Assembly (NCBI GenBank): GCA_047528285.1
Contig: CP180022.1
Coordinates: forward strand, 1,426,001 to 1,490,000
DNA: 64,000 nt
Source of the DNA: G047528285 sp047528285
Lineage (GTDB): Bacteria > Pseudomonadota > Gammaproteobacteria > Enterobacterales > Enterobacteriaceae
Direction: 5' to 3'
The number at the start of each line of letters is the position of its first letter. The stretch's first letter is position 1. The notes under the pieces were generated by a model. It was not told the origin of the DNA and made no database searches. It saw only the letters and a program-made list of their open reading frames with translations. Of this stretch, positions 19,664 through 29,267 are shown piece by piece. Made by a program: the position numbers and the translations under genes.

Positions 19664-19980
19664 TGCTTTCCGATTTTTCCTGCTGTTGATGTTTTAAATA
19701 TAAAATGAACAACTTTTTATCTATCCATTACAAGTGCGTACGTTTGGACACGCCAGTCCTGCAATAAAAACCTCTATTATTTTAAAGGCTCCCCTCTACA
19801 CCACTTGTTCTCATTTTTTTTGACTGATGAAGAACTAAATATGGAAAGAAAAATTATAACTGAAGTAATAAAAAGGAAATATCGCGACCTTTTTATGCTT
19901 GAGGTAAAAATTCTGAAATTGTACTTGCCGTTGTGCTATAGGTGCTAGAAAGAAGAAAGCGTTTTTCTTTGTCTTTCCTT
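19664..19980 (-). other. pheS leader region, degraded attenuator area
   Basis: This stretch lies between rplT and pheS on the minus strand. In E. coli it holds pheM, a Phe-rich leader peptide whose translation controls pheST by attenuation. Here I find only a start-less Phe- and Tyr-rich frame at 19835-19885, and no clear GC-rich terminator followed by a T-run. Attenuation control therefore seems weakened or lost. No other gene is visible. Confidence 0.5.
19835..19885 (-). pseudogene. pheM: Possible relic of pheM leader peptide
   Basis: The minus strand reads AIFPFYYFSYNFSFHI and then TAG. The E. coli PheM peptide, as I recall it, is [14 protein letters not shown], so AIF.F.YFS is shared at equal spacing. 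The position between rplT and pheS is right. No start codon precedes it in frame (the codons before are Lys-Val), and AT-rich DNA easily encodes Phe and Tyr, so this may be coincidence. Confidence 0.3.
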
Positions 19981-20346
19981 TTAGAGGTTTACCGTCATGG
20001 CTGTTTTTGCTTTATCGGCCAGAGCGGCGAAAGCCATTTTATCGAATACTGCGATGTCCGCCAAAATTTTGCGATCAATCTCAATGGATGCTTTTTTTAG
20101 TCCATTAATAAATCGGCTGTAAGAAATGCCGCTCTGACGAGCTCCGGCGTTAATCCGCACAATCCACAGTTGACGAAATTGACGTTTTTTCTGACGACGA
20201 TCACGATAAGCATACTGACCAGCTTTAATAACCGCTTGACATGCAACACGATAAACACGCGAACGAGCACCGTAGTAACCTTTCGCTTGTTTTAAGATTT
20301 TTTTGTGACGTGCATGCGCTACCACACCACGTTTTACTCGAGCCAT
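19981..20346 (-). CDS. rplT: 50S ribosomal protein L20
   Basis: L20 binds 23S rRNA early in assembly of the large subunit and, in E. coli, represses its own operon by binding a pseudoknot upstream of rpmI. The product has 121 residues (E. coli 118). The N-terminus MARVKRGVVAHARHKKILKQAKGYYG carries the long basic arm and the C-terminal globular part is intact. The few extra residues are at the C-terminus (TAMTVNL). It lies 43 bases after rpmI in the infC-rpmI-rplT order typical of most bacteria. Confidence 0.98.
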   Translation of the reverse strand: MARVKRGVVAHARHKKILKQAKGYYGARSRVYRVACQAVIKAGQYAYRDRRQKKRQFRQLWIVRINAGARQSGISYSRFINGLKKASIEIDRKILADIAVFDKMAFAALADKAKTAMTVNL

Positions 20347-20389
20347 ATGTTCTTCTCCTAACGTCTTATTTTAATCATTAAAATAATGT

Positions 20390-20587
20390 TTATGCGTAAG
20401 GCAGACAACGTGAAACTAAACCAATATCCCCTTTAGAAAGCATAGATTTAGAGCGAAGGTAACGCTTACGTTTAGTGGATTTTTTGGTTAGAATATGACG
20501 CAGGTTAGCGTGCTTGTGCTTAAACCCGCCAGATGCTGTTTTCTTGAAGCGCTTTGCCGCACTGCGCACTGTCTTGATTTTTGGCAT
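20390..20587 (-). CDS. rpmI: 50S ribosomal protein L35
   Basis: L35 is a small basic protein of the large ribosomal subunit. It has 65 residues, as in E. coli. The sequence MPKIKTVRSAAKRFKKTASGGFKHKHANLRHILTKK is the typical N-terminal part, and the C-terminus KGDIGLVSRCLPYA is conserved. It sits 77 bases after infC and 43 before rplT. In E. coli this leader contains the L20-binding pseudoknot; I did not fold it here. Confidence 0.98.
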   Translation of the reverse strand: MPKIKTVRSAAKRFKKTASGGFKHKHANLRHILTKKSTKRKRYLRSKSMLSKGDIGLVSRCLPYA

Positions 20588-20664
20588 AAATTATATCTCT
20601 ACTCCGCGTTATTGATGATATAAATCAGCGAGGCGAAGACGACGTAGCGCTTATTTGTCAAGCC

Positions 20665-21207
20665 TTACTGTTTTTTCTTGGGTGCGAGCACCATAATCAT
20701 CTGGCGACTTTCAATTTTAGAGGGGAAAGATTCCACCATCGCCAGTTCACTTAGATCCTTGCGAACGCGATTGAGCACATCAATACCTATTTGTTGGTGA
20801 GCCATTTCACGTCCACGAAACCGCATGGTGATTTTAGATTTATTCCCATCTTCCAGAAAACGAACCAGATTACGTAGTTTCACCTGGTAGTCGCTTTCAT
20901 CGGTACCAGGCCGAAATTTAATTTCCTTAACTTGAATAATTTTTTGTTTTTTCTTTTGTTCTTTGGTGGATTTACTCCTTTCATAGAGGAACTTGCCATA
21001 ATCCATGATTCGGCAAACTGGCGGCTCAGCATTTGGGCTAATTTCGACTAAATCAACGCCTGTTTCTTCAGCTTTTCTAAGCGCTTCATTCAGGGTAACA
21101 ATACCAGCCTGCTCGCCATTTATACCTGTTAGACGAACCTCGGCGGCGCGGATTTCTCGGTTGATACGATTAAATCGCGCCGGTTGAACTCGTTTTCCGC
21201 CTTTAAT
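20665..21207 (-). CDS. infC: Translation initiation factor IF-3, ATT start codon
   Basis: IF-3 binds the 30S subunit, prevents 50S joining and rejects non-standard start codons. Reading upstream from the internal ATG at 21006, the frame stays open with clear homology (NRINREIRAAEVRLTG, then VDLVEISPNAEPPVCRIMDYG) back to an ATT codon at 21207-21205. That gives 180 residues, the E. coli length, beginning (M)KGGKRVQPARFNRIN. E. coli infC also starts with AUU, which lets IF-3 repress its own translation, so the unusual codon is very likely real. The Shine-Dalgarno GGAGG lies within the last codons of thrS, whose TAA ends 3 bases before the ATT. Starting at the internal ATG would delete the N-terminal domain. 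Confidence 0.96.
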   Translation of the reverse strand: MKGGKRVQPARFNRINREIRAAEVRLTGINGEQAGIVTLNEALRKAEETGVDLVEISPNAEPPVCRIMDYGKFLYERSKSTKEQKKKQKIIQVKEIKFRPGTDESDYQVKLRNLVRFLEDGNKSKITMRFRGREMAHQQIGIDVLNRVRKDLSELAMVESFPSKIESRQMIMVLAPKKKQ

Positions 21208-21210
21208 ACT

Positions 21211-23139
21211 TTATTCCTCCAATTGATGAAGACTACGGCTGTGAATTTCATGTTGCAGTTTTTCAATAATTTCATTAACAGCGATACGCCCTAGGGTTTT
21301 CCCGCGGCGGGTACGTACTGCAACTTGGTCTGCTTTAACTTCCTTTTCTCCACAGATCAGCATGTATGGGACTCGACGCAAAGTATGTTCTCGAATTTTA
21401 AAGCCTATTTTTTCATTTCTCAAGTCTACTTTTATCCGAATACCTTCTGCCGATAGTTTTTTTGTTATTTTTTCGACATATTCTGACTGATGAGCGGTGA
21501 TGTTCATCACGACGACTTGCGTCGGCGCCAGCCAAGTTGGGTAGAAACCTGCATACTCTTCCGTCAGAATACCAATAAATCGTTCTATTGATCCCAAAAT
21601 AGCACGATGAATCATAACTGGCACCATTCGTTTATTATCTTCTCCTCCGTAGGAGACATTTAAACGAGCGGGCAACGAAAAGTCTAGTTGCACCGTTCCA
21701 CATTGCCAGGCACGATCAAGGCAATCTAGAAGTGTAAATTCTATTTTAGGACCATAAAAAGCCCCTTCTCCTGCCTGGTATTCAAAAGCAATACCATTTT
21801 CCGTCAGCACGGCGGCTAAATCTTGCTCTGCCCGGTCCCAGATATCATTGTTGCCGATATTCTTTTCTGGACGCGTAGACAGTTTAACTAAAATTTTCTT
21901 GAAGCCAAATGTATCGTACACATCGTACACCATTTTGATGCAATTGTTTACTTCATCGCGTACCTGATTTTCGGTACAAAAGATATGGGCATCATCCTGG
22001 GTAAAACCGCGAACTCGCATCAATCCGTGCAACGAACCGGACGGCTCATTGCGGTGACAACTACCAAATTCCGCCATTCGTAGGGGTAGATCGCGATAAG
22101 ATTTAAGACTCTGATTAAAAATTTGTACGTGTCCGGGACAATTCATCGGTTTGATACAATATTCCCGGTTTTCTGACGATGTGGTGAACATATGCTCGGA
22201 ATAATTATCCCAATGACCGGTTTTTTCCCATAGCACGCGATCCATCATTAATGGCCCTTTTACTTCCTGATACTCATAGGCTTTAAGCTTTATACGTATA
22301 AAAGCTTCCAGTTCGCGGAAAATAATCCAACCGTCGTTGTGCCAGAAAACTATACCCGGTGCATCTTCCTGCATATGATAGAGGTCAAGTTGCTTGCCGA
22401 TTTTACGATGATCGCGCTTTGCCGCTTCTTTTAAATGCTGCAAATACGTATTGAGCTGATTTTTATTTTTCCATGCAGTACCGTAAATACGCTGTAGCAT
22501 TTTATTTTTACTGTCGCCGCGCCAGTAAGCCCCGGAGATTTTGTTCAGGGTGAAATGATGGCAGAAACGGATATTAGGAACGTGTGGGCCGCGACACATA
22601 TCTACATATTCCTCATGATGATATAGCCAAGGATGGGTATCGTGACTAATGTTTTCATCGAGGATAACCACTTTATAATCTTCACCACGTGCTAAAAAAG
22701 CATCACGAGCTTTTTGCCAGCTAACTTTTTCTTTGACGATATCATAATTTTTTTCGGCCAGTTCATGCATCCGCTTTTCTAGAAGATCAAGATTCTCTTG
22801 CGTGAGGGCATGATCGAGATCGATATCGTAATAAAAACCTTTATCAATAACCGGACCTATTGCCATTTTTGTATTCGGCCACAATTGTTTTATTGCATGT
22901 CCTAGTAAATGTGCGCAGGAGTGGCGAATAATTTCTAGTACCTCCTCATCACTGGAGGTGATGATTTTAAGCTGGACATCGTGGTCAATGATATCCACGG
23001 CATCTACTAATTTTCCGTTAACTCGGCCTGCGATGCAGGCCTTAGCCAAGCCGGGATTAATATCGCGAGCAACATCAATGGAAGAAACGGGATGTGCAAA
23101 CTGACGTTTACTGCCATCAGGGAGAGTTATAATTGGCAT
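21211..23139 (-). CDS. thrS: Threonyl-tRNA synthetase
   Basis: ThrRS charges tRNA-Thr and hydrolyses Ser-tRNA-Thr. I chose ATG 23139 (MPIITLPDGSKRQF), giving 642 residues, exactly the E. coli length; an ATG seven codons upstream adds MQIKENN without family support. In order: a TGS domain (1-60), the editing domain with HSCAHLLGHA (zinc-like His pair near 73 and 77) and MCRGPHVP, the class II core with zinc-site Cys in MNCPGHVQIF, motif 2 around FGSCHRNEPSG, the conserved HDA-type motif DDAHIFC, and the C-terminal anticodon-binding domain. The infC start codon lies 3 bases past its stop. The upstream region looks shortened relative to the E. coli autoregulatory operator. Confidence 0.97.
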   Translation of the reverse strand: MPIITLPDGSKRQFAHPVSSIDVARDINPGLAKACIAGRVNGKLVDAVDIIDHDVQLKIITSSDEEVLEIIRHSCAHLLGHAIKQLWPNTKMAIGPVIDKGFYYDIDLDHALTQENLDLLEKRMHELAEKNYDIVKEKVSWQKARDAFLARGEDYKVVILDENISHDTHPWLYHHEEYVDMCRGPHVPNIRFCHHFTLNKISGAYWRGDSKNKMLQRIYGTAWKNKNQLNTYLQHLKEAAKRDHRKIGKQLDLYHMQEDAPGIVFWHNDGWIIFRELEAFIRIKLKAYEYQEVKGPLMMDRVLWEKTGHWDNYSEHMFTTSSENREYCIKPMNCPGHVQIFNQSLKSYRDLPLRMAEFGSCHRNEPSGSLHGLMRVRGFTQDDAHIFCTENQVRDEVNNCIKMVYDVYDTFGFKKILVKLSTRPEKNIGNNDIWDRAEQDLAAVLTENGIAFEYQAGEGAFYGPKIEFTLLDCLDRAWQCGTVQLDFSLPARLNVSYGGEDNKRMVPVMIHRAILGSIERFIGILTEEYAGFYPTWLAPTQVVVMNITAHQSEYVEKITKKLSAEGIRIKVDLRNEKIGFKIREHTLRRVPYMLICGEKEVKADQVAVRTRRGKTLGRIAVNEIIEKLQHEIHSRSLHQLEE

Positions 23140-23232
23140 GTTGTTTTCCTTAATTTGCAATGCTGATTCATACGCAAAATTGCTCTTGATTTAGATTTGT
23201 TGATTTGGCATTTTTACATTTTTAAACGTATT
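23140..23232 (-). promoter_or_regulatory. Short thrS leader abutting IS1-like sequence
   Basis: On the minus strand the bases before the thrS ATG read GCATTGCAAATTAAGGAAAAC, close to the sequence I recall before E. coli thrS (CACTGCAAATAAGGATATAA), with AAGG as ribosome-binding site. Further upstream the E. coli operator stem-loops that mimic tRNA-Thr are not recognisable. By about 23170 the plus strand already looks like the left end of an IS1-type element (TTGATTTAGATTTGTTGAT). I infer that threonyl-tRNA synthetase autoregulation has been damaged. Confidence 0.4.
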
Positions 23233-23382
23233 ATGACAAAAATTCCTATTATCTGCCCTTATTGTAGTAAATCTGGGAAGTTCTATGAGGGTGAGATTCA
23301 CTATCACACCTGTTTACGTTACATCTGTAAGCAGTGTTTGCAAACGGTTCAGTTTCTTTTTTTCTCTTTCGAAGAGCTTTAA
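23170..23382 (+). mobile_element. insA: IS1-family remnant: left end and insA N-terminal zinc ribbon
   Basis: A frame from ATG 23233 reads MTKIPIICPYCSKSG, then TCLRYICKQCLQTVQFLF, then a stop at 23380-23382. The two CxxC pairs with the RY.C..C..T.Q spacing match the N-terminal zinc ribbon of IS1-family InsA (E. coli IS1: SCPSCSATDG ... QRYLCSHCRKTWQLQF). About 50 bases upstream, TTGATTTAGATTTGTTGAT resembles the IS1 left end just before insA. The frame ends where the helix-turn-helix part should begin, and I see no insB transposase downstream, so this is a dead fragment. It lies directly upstream of thrS. Confidence 0.6.
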
Positions 23383-26300
23383 CTAGGTAAACACACCAGA
23401 TTACTGTTTATATGGTAATAAATAGCTCTATAATTTAAGGCTATTCAACAGGTATTGTGGTTATCCTGAATCAAGTTTTATGAATTATAAAATCATGTCA
23501 AAGCAGGTTACGGATAGCACATACCCCATAACGTTGCAGTTGTTATCTGCTATGAAGTAGCCAGATAATGGTTTTCGTGTTCTAAAAAAAGTTTTGTTTC
23601 TTATTTTATGATTATGATTGCATAAAAATAAGCTTGAGTTCTTTTTTGGAACAGAGACATGCAGAAATGCCATAGAAATTATTAATATTTTTAAGCAAAT
23701 TTAGCAATGTTATTGCAAATGATTATTATCGGGCTGTATATCTCGTGGTTCTATTAAACTCAGGAAATAATATAGTAAGCAAAAAATACCCAGAAGGTAG
23801 AGCGGAATAAATTATGAAATATATACACAAGGTATTTTTACTTACTAACATTACATTTTAAATTGCTATATTTAAATATTTTTACAGAAAAATCTTATTT
23901 ATTAAGAAGATTAAATACAAGGATTATTTATCCTATTTTTTCGTGTTTATCGTTGATTAACATATACATATACATATATACTTGTTTTTTACTAAAAGTG
24001 TGTTCACGTAATACTTAAGTTAATCGCCTTCGGTAGCGGACGAGTCAAATTTGAATATTAGAAGATATTCCAGCAATACTGGAATTATAAATTTCAAGAA
24101 ATATGTTTAAAAATCCCATTAATACTTTATTTATAAGTATAGATTATAGAAAGTGATCTTAATCTATTTGCTGAATAGGCATTCCAGGTTCAGACTTTAA
24201 TCCAAAATATCAATTAAACGATATAGTACATCTGTAAATCCCTTGATTTTCAGCCTCTAAAAGATCTGGATAAGGTAATCTTTATAAGTAAATCTTTACC
24301 ATTACCAAAACCGAATGATTTTTATCAAAAATAAAGTAATTAATTTTACGAGCTAAATGTGTAGATTATTGTGTTTTTATGTTAATAAATTACCCTTAGT
24401 AAAGGACCTTTATGTTTTTCTTGTTCACGATTGTTTTTAATGAAGACTTTATGCATATCTCGTAAAATTAGTTTATCTGATAAATAATGTATGGAGATGA
24501 TATTGTTTATAAGTTCTATAAGCAGAGTCTTTTGGTTAATGGTTGTGGTAGTGTAGATTTTTTGACAGTATTTTCTGTTGTAGCCAGCGACTGCTTGATA
24601 TTGGTTGGTGGATTTTTAATACTCACGCAGGTATTTTCTGCGTATCTGATCCATATGGATCTCTTAATGGCTATGATATATTTCTCGCATAGAGTTATTT
24701 AATACAGAAAACACAGTAAATTTAGGAAAATGTTAAATATATGTGTGATCACATGAAGGGTTTCGTTGAGGACATGTTAATAGTTTAATGCTCAGGGCTC
24801 AAAGGGTTTATCCACTTTAAGGAAAGATGCTTTATTGAATGAATAAGATAGCATTTTGAAGGTTTTGTAAAATTATATATAATTCATCCATATTGGATAT
24901 GCTTCCAGTGTTAACTGGAAAAATCTTATATGGAGTTCTAGTGAACTATTGAGTCTTATAACTCGGCTTGCAGGGTAAAACGAACAGATAAAAAGAAAAC
25001 TGGGTTGTACTATTAGGCTCATAGATATCCACGCCGGGTAGTAAGATAGGTAAAGTTTATCTGAAATACATGAAAAATGAATATCGTGACACGCAAAATA
25101 TTTGGCATTATATTTATAATAAATCAGCATTATTGAAATGCGTTGTTTTCTATCTTTAGCACTTCTGTATTGAGTCTTTTGTAATTCCCTAAAAATGTGT
25201 ACGGCACAATATAAAATTATTACTTCAACGTATAGTATGGGGTTGATTGTGAAGATTGCAAATATTCAGTATGAAGCAAATGTTTCTATATATGGCATTT
25301 ACAATAACCAGCAAGAAAAGAAACGTAACTGCGAGTTTTTAAATGTCGCCTATCAGGCCGGTAATAGAAATGAAAACGACAATAAATTATGCGGGTTTTG
25401 CTGCGATTAAAATGCCATGTCTTTCTTGAATACTCTGACATTGATATTTGTGACATCTATATGTCGAAAGAACAGGCTCTATACGATATCTTGCTTTTTT
25501 TCGTTAATATCTAGATATCTATGACTTAGAAAATAGGATTTTTTGAAAAAATTGAAATTTAAAAAGTTTAAAAATATTTCACTGCTCTTTACTTATAAAA
25601 AGTCTAAAACAGCGTAGTTCTCTAGCAACAAAGCTAGAGAAGTTTCCTATTGCTGCATACAAAAACGAAAATATTTCTTTCGAATAAAGAGATCCGAAGG
25701 TTTCATTAGAAATGATAACTATTATATTAGTCCTGATAATGCAATTAGTTTTGAATCTCTCTCTTAGAGACGTTTAATCTGACCAGATCAATTTTTAATT
25801 GATGAGAATAATCTTTTTATCAAAAACTTTAAGCTGATAAATTTTTAAATTAAAGATACTTAACATTCGAATAGAAATTCGAAAACACGGCGTGAAATGA
25901 GTATAATAGAACATCCAATTGATAACATCAGCATTCAAGTTGTTTTTGATAACATATCAAAGACACGCCGGAAAATAGAAAATACTGACAAATATAGATT
26001 TTGACGGAAGCGTTTCTTTTTGGAGAAGGATGTCGACAAGTGGAAGTGAGTTATTAGTTTCTAAAAAATAGAATAAATCCATTAATATTGCCGTGAAATG
26101 TGTGATATATGGGCTATCTAGATACTATGAATCTACACTCACAATTACAAATTGTCGTCTCAACATCAATTATTGATATCTCAAAAATAGTGGCTTACTA
26201 TTACTTAATGTCTGCAAATGGACGCATGTTTTTGTTTAAAAACTTCAGTGTATTCATATAAGCCTACATGTTTATAATTTGTTAGTAATGAGTCAAGTAA

Positions 26301-28255
26301 AAGCGATTGGTAAATCGCTTAATCGAATAGTGCTGTTAGGAATATCTGAATAGAATTCGTATTCTATAAAAATCGCCATGTTAGAAGCACATTTATCACT
26401 GGTTTTGATTTATTAAACAAACAAGAAGAGAACTCAATTTTATTGCGCTATATTTTTAATAAATAGTAACATATATACTTTTAATAAATCTGATCCATTA
26501 TAAGTAATGAGATATATTTTTTTGATTCTGGAAATAAGATTATCAGTATGATTTATTATTATTTATTGGTATTGAAATGATATCCTACAAAATATCCCGC
26601 TTGAAAAATTAATTACTTAAGTTGTAATTATTGGATTTTTTTAATAAAATTTAATGAATGTTATTTTGTTTTTCTCATGGTTGGTTAATATTAATAATTT
26701 ATCAGTCCAACATAATCTATGAAATAACATTTCTATGGCATTTTTAATATTATATAATATTAAAAATGCTTTCTTTCAAAGAATCAAAGAATCTTTAATC
26801 TCATAGAGATCTTTTAGTGAATTATTTTATCTAATTTAGAAAGGTTTTTATTAACAATATGCAAATCGTTACTAGCGATTTATATTTTTCATATGAAAGC
26901 AATGAGTAGCGTGATTTATATCGACATTTATATAAGGAAATAGATTATTTATAAATTATAAATTAAAATTAAAGAAGTTATTTAACACAAAATTGATGCA
27001 AAAAACAATAACAAATTATAAAAAATATGAATTAATTAATTTTTATGACTGGTAACAATATAGATTTTATAAATCTAGGATTTAATTATCTGTTATATCT
27101 ATTTCAAATTAGTTACGTTAAATTAGCTAAATACAATAGAAAAAGACTCAAAACACAGGGTGGTCGAACAAAAATAAACATCATTAAATCGTTTAGCTTG
27201 AAGGAAGTGAGGACTATTGTAAATCTTAAATATTTTTAAATTACTCTCAAATTAAATGATAAATATTCATTTTGAATAATGATTCTTTGTTATTAAATAT
27301 TTATTGTTGAGTTTTTGTTTTCTGATAAGATTAAATATTATTATTTTTCTTTGTAGATTTTAATGAAATTTAATCGACAGGATATGGAAAAATAATTAAA
27401 AATGTAAACTCTTAAGTTTACATTTTTGTTCATATCAAAAACTTTTGAATGATAAATTATATTCTATTTTAGAAAACTTAACTTGTCAGATTAATAATGA
27501 TTTTAAATTAAATTTTCTGTACTTTATGGGCTAATTAAATATATTGCATATCTCAGAATTATAAATTCTGAAAGGCATATGTTTTTGATATAAACCATGT
27601 TACTAAACATGAAATATTTTCTATTCATTTTGAATGAGCAGTCATTTAAAATTTAAATATTTGTAATTTAACAGAACTATATAATAAACATCAATCATTT
27701 ATTATACATTCTTTTTTGATATGTGTTATCCATATCACTGGATAAATAATATTTTACTTTTCTAAATAAAGTATCCTGCTATCTACTAGTACCAGCAAGC
27801 TGTTATTACAGATGAGTAAAGTATTTAAAATAATTTTATTGGTTAGATTATTTAACGACTAATTCTGGATACCAGCAAATGTCATCTAGAATAAGGATTG
27901 GAAGAGGGATTATTCTATCACAGCTCCTATCAGACGTGACTGTTAGGAGAGAAAATGTAGCACCATGCCAAACATGATATCCTATCTGAAATTAGCTTAC
28001 CCCATAGAATGTTATTGCTTAATAAAACCTTGCAGTATAATTATACGGTAAAAACTGCAGTATTTTTGATGATAATTAGTTTTTTAGCAGTATGGCACTT
28101 CTTGTAAGTTTATCTAAATTTTTGGTATTTAACAACTACCATGATATGGTAATATCATGTGTTAGGATCTTCAATCCTATACCAGTCAAGTCGATTAAGA
28201 AGGGCTCCATTACTCCCTATCTACCTGTAAATTCATTAGATTAATCTTAACACGT
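23383..28255. other. 4.9 kb gene desert between the IS1 remnant and the fkpA relic
   Basis: This stretch is very AT-rich and has no convincing gene. Open frames of 60-85 codons occur, for example at 24487-24702 (+), with the hydrophobic DCLILVGGFLILTQVFSAYL, and at 25195-25410 (+). I recognise neither, and they lack good ribosome-binding sites and neighbours. By gene order, kefB, slyD and slyX would be expected upstream of fkpA; I could not find their remains. A perfect 13-bp hairpin lies at 27398-27427. The region appears to be old pseudogene DNA eroded beyond recognition. Confidence 0.65.
27398..27427. repeat. Perfect 13-bp inverted repeat in gene desert
   Basis: AAAAATGTAAACT (27398-27410) and AGTTTACATTTTT (27415-27427) are exact reverse complements around a CTTA loop. 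The A-rich left and T-rich right arms resemble a weak bidirectional terminator, but no intact gene ends nearby on either strand. Confidence 0.6.
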
Positions 28256-28749
28256 AAGGCATCTTTTAAACGATGCAAAATCCCAAAAAAGCCGTATGAA
28301 CGGTAGTTCGCTGTTGCTAGATAAAGATAATTTATTAAAAATATCAGATATCCTAAGTTTATTGCTTTTGATTTTGAGAGAAGCCACAAGGAGGATTATT
28401 GCTCTGGAATTTAGAATTATCCAGATATTACTATCAGTCGCGAACATAGCAAGCAAGTTACAGATGATTTTTCTGTTATCAACCGGTGTTGACTAGCTAA
28501 GTAGAATTCATAAAGCGAGGTGCAACCGACTACAACCTAAAATAGATGACTAGTTATTAAAAATCTATTGCTTGGTAGAGCTTAACGATCGGGCGCCAGT
28601 CAATACTTTAACTAAGAAAATGGTTGAGGATTAAAAGAATCTTTTGAAGTACATGGTAAACAAATGAAATTTGTTGCACTCGGATATATAAAAATTCTGA
28701 AGCAGAAAGAAAGCATCTGTAACTTGTGTTTCGGTATATTTTTGAGGTA
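28256..28749 (+). pseudogene. fkpA: Relic of periplasmic peptidyl-prolyl isomerase FkpA
   Basis: Reading the three plus frames in turn gives a run of matches to E. coli FkpA, as I remember it, in the right order. KASFK at 28256 matches KAAFK. RMNGSSL and LLDKDNLL match RYMENSL and KLDKDQLI. STGV near 28480 matches STGLV. HGKQMKFVALGY near 28660 matches GGKIKLVIPPELAYG. LVFRYIFEV at the end matches LVFDVELLDV. The frame shifts several times and stops interrupt it, so no protein is made. In E. coli fkpA lies on this strand upstream of yheO and tusDCB, exactly the context here. FkpA is a periplasmic folding helper and is dispensable. Confidence 0.7.
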
Positions 28750-28873
28750 ATAATTGATATAAATCTGTTACGCGAAGGCCTAGATACCTCAGAAGTTTCT
28801 CCGGGAAGAATTTTAGACGTTGAAAAAGGCTTCTTTTCAGGCGTTTATTTATCCAGATTATACGATTGTTCGG

Positions 28874-29023
28874 CGAATAAATTTTAACGAAAAATTCATT
28901 TGATACAGCAATAAAATCACCCTTGAGATAGAGCGCGCCATTAAGAAAACCAGTGCGGGCAGGAGAAATAAGTATTGCCTATTATTTATTTAACGGAATT
29001 ATTTCATGAGCGTTAAATAAGCG
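28874..29023 (+). pseudogene. yheO: Relic of DNA-binding regulator YheO, C-terminal part
   Basis: One frame from 28874 reads RINFNEKF, then (after a stop) YSNKITLEIERAIKKTSAGRRNKYCLLFI, then further stops. E. coli YheO, as I recall it, has SVNFASSVEDLVTQTLEFTIEEV followed by KNRQIVLNLYEKGIFDIKDA. The shared points INF/VNF, TLE, RNK/KNR, the leucines and the later VK..A keep the same spacing in a single frame over 150 bases. yheO lies between fkpA and tusD in E. coli, so position supports the call. The upstream part of the gene is not recognised. TAA codons at 28991 and 29018 show it is dead. Confidence 0.6.
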
Positions 29024-29267
29024 CAATCACCGATATCATCATGGGGTCGGTTAAACTCTTACTTGTAGTGCCACCAAGCACAATAGAGTGCAATGCGATA
29101 GAATTTACAGGTAAGTTTACTGATTAGTTGTTAAAAGTACAGGAATAAAAATTCGATAACTGGCAATTTGAATAAAAAACATTCGTACATTTTGAATTTG
29201 AAAAAATCATCTATAATATGTAATCAAATTCGCGCAATTTTTCCCTAGTTATTTGTTTTATTGGCCT

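Noticed and set aside
24487..24702. 71-codon frame with a hydrophobic stretch (DCLILVGGFLILTQ)
   Set aside because: Could be a membrane peptide or a relic, but there is no family match, no Shine-Dalgarno and no neighbour to support it.
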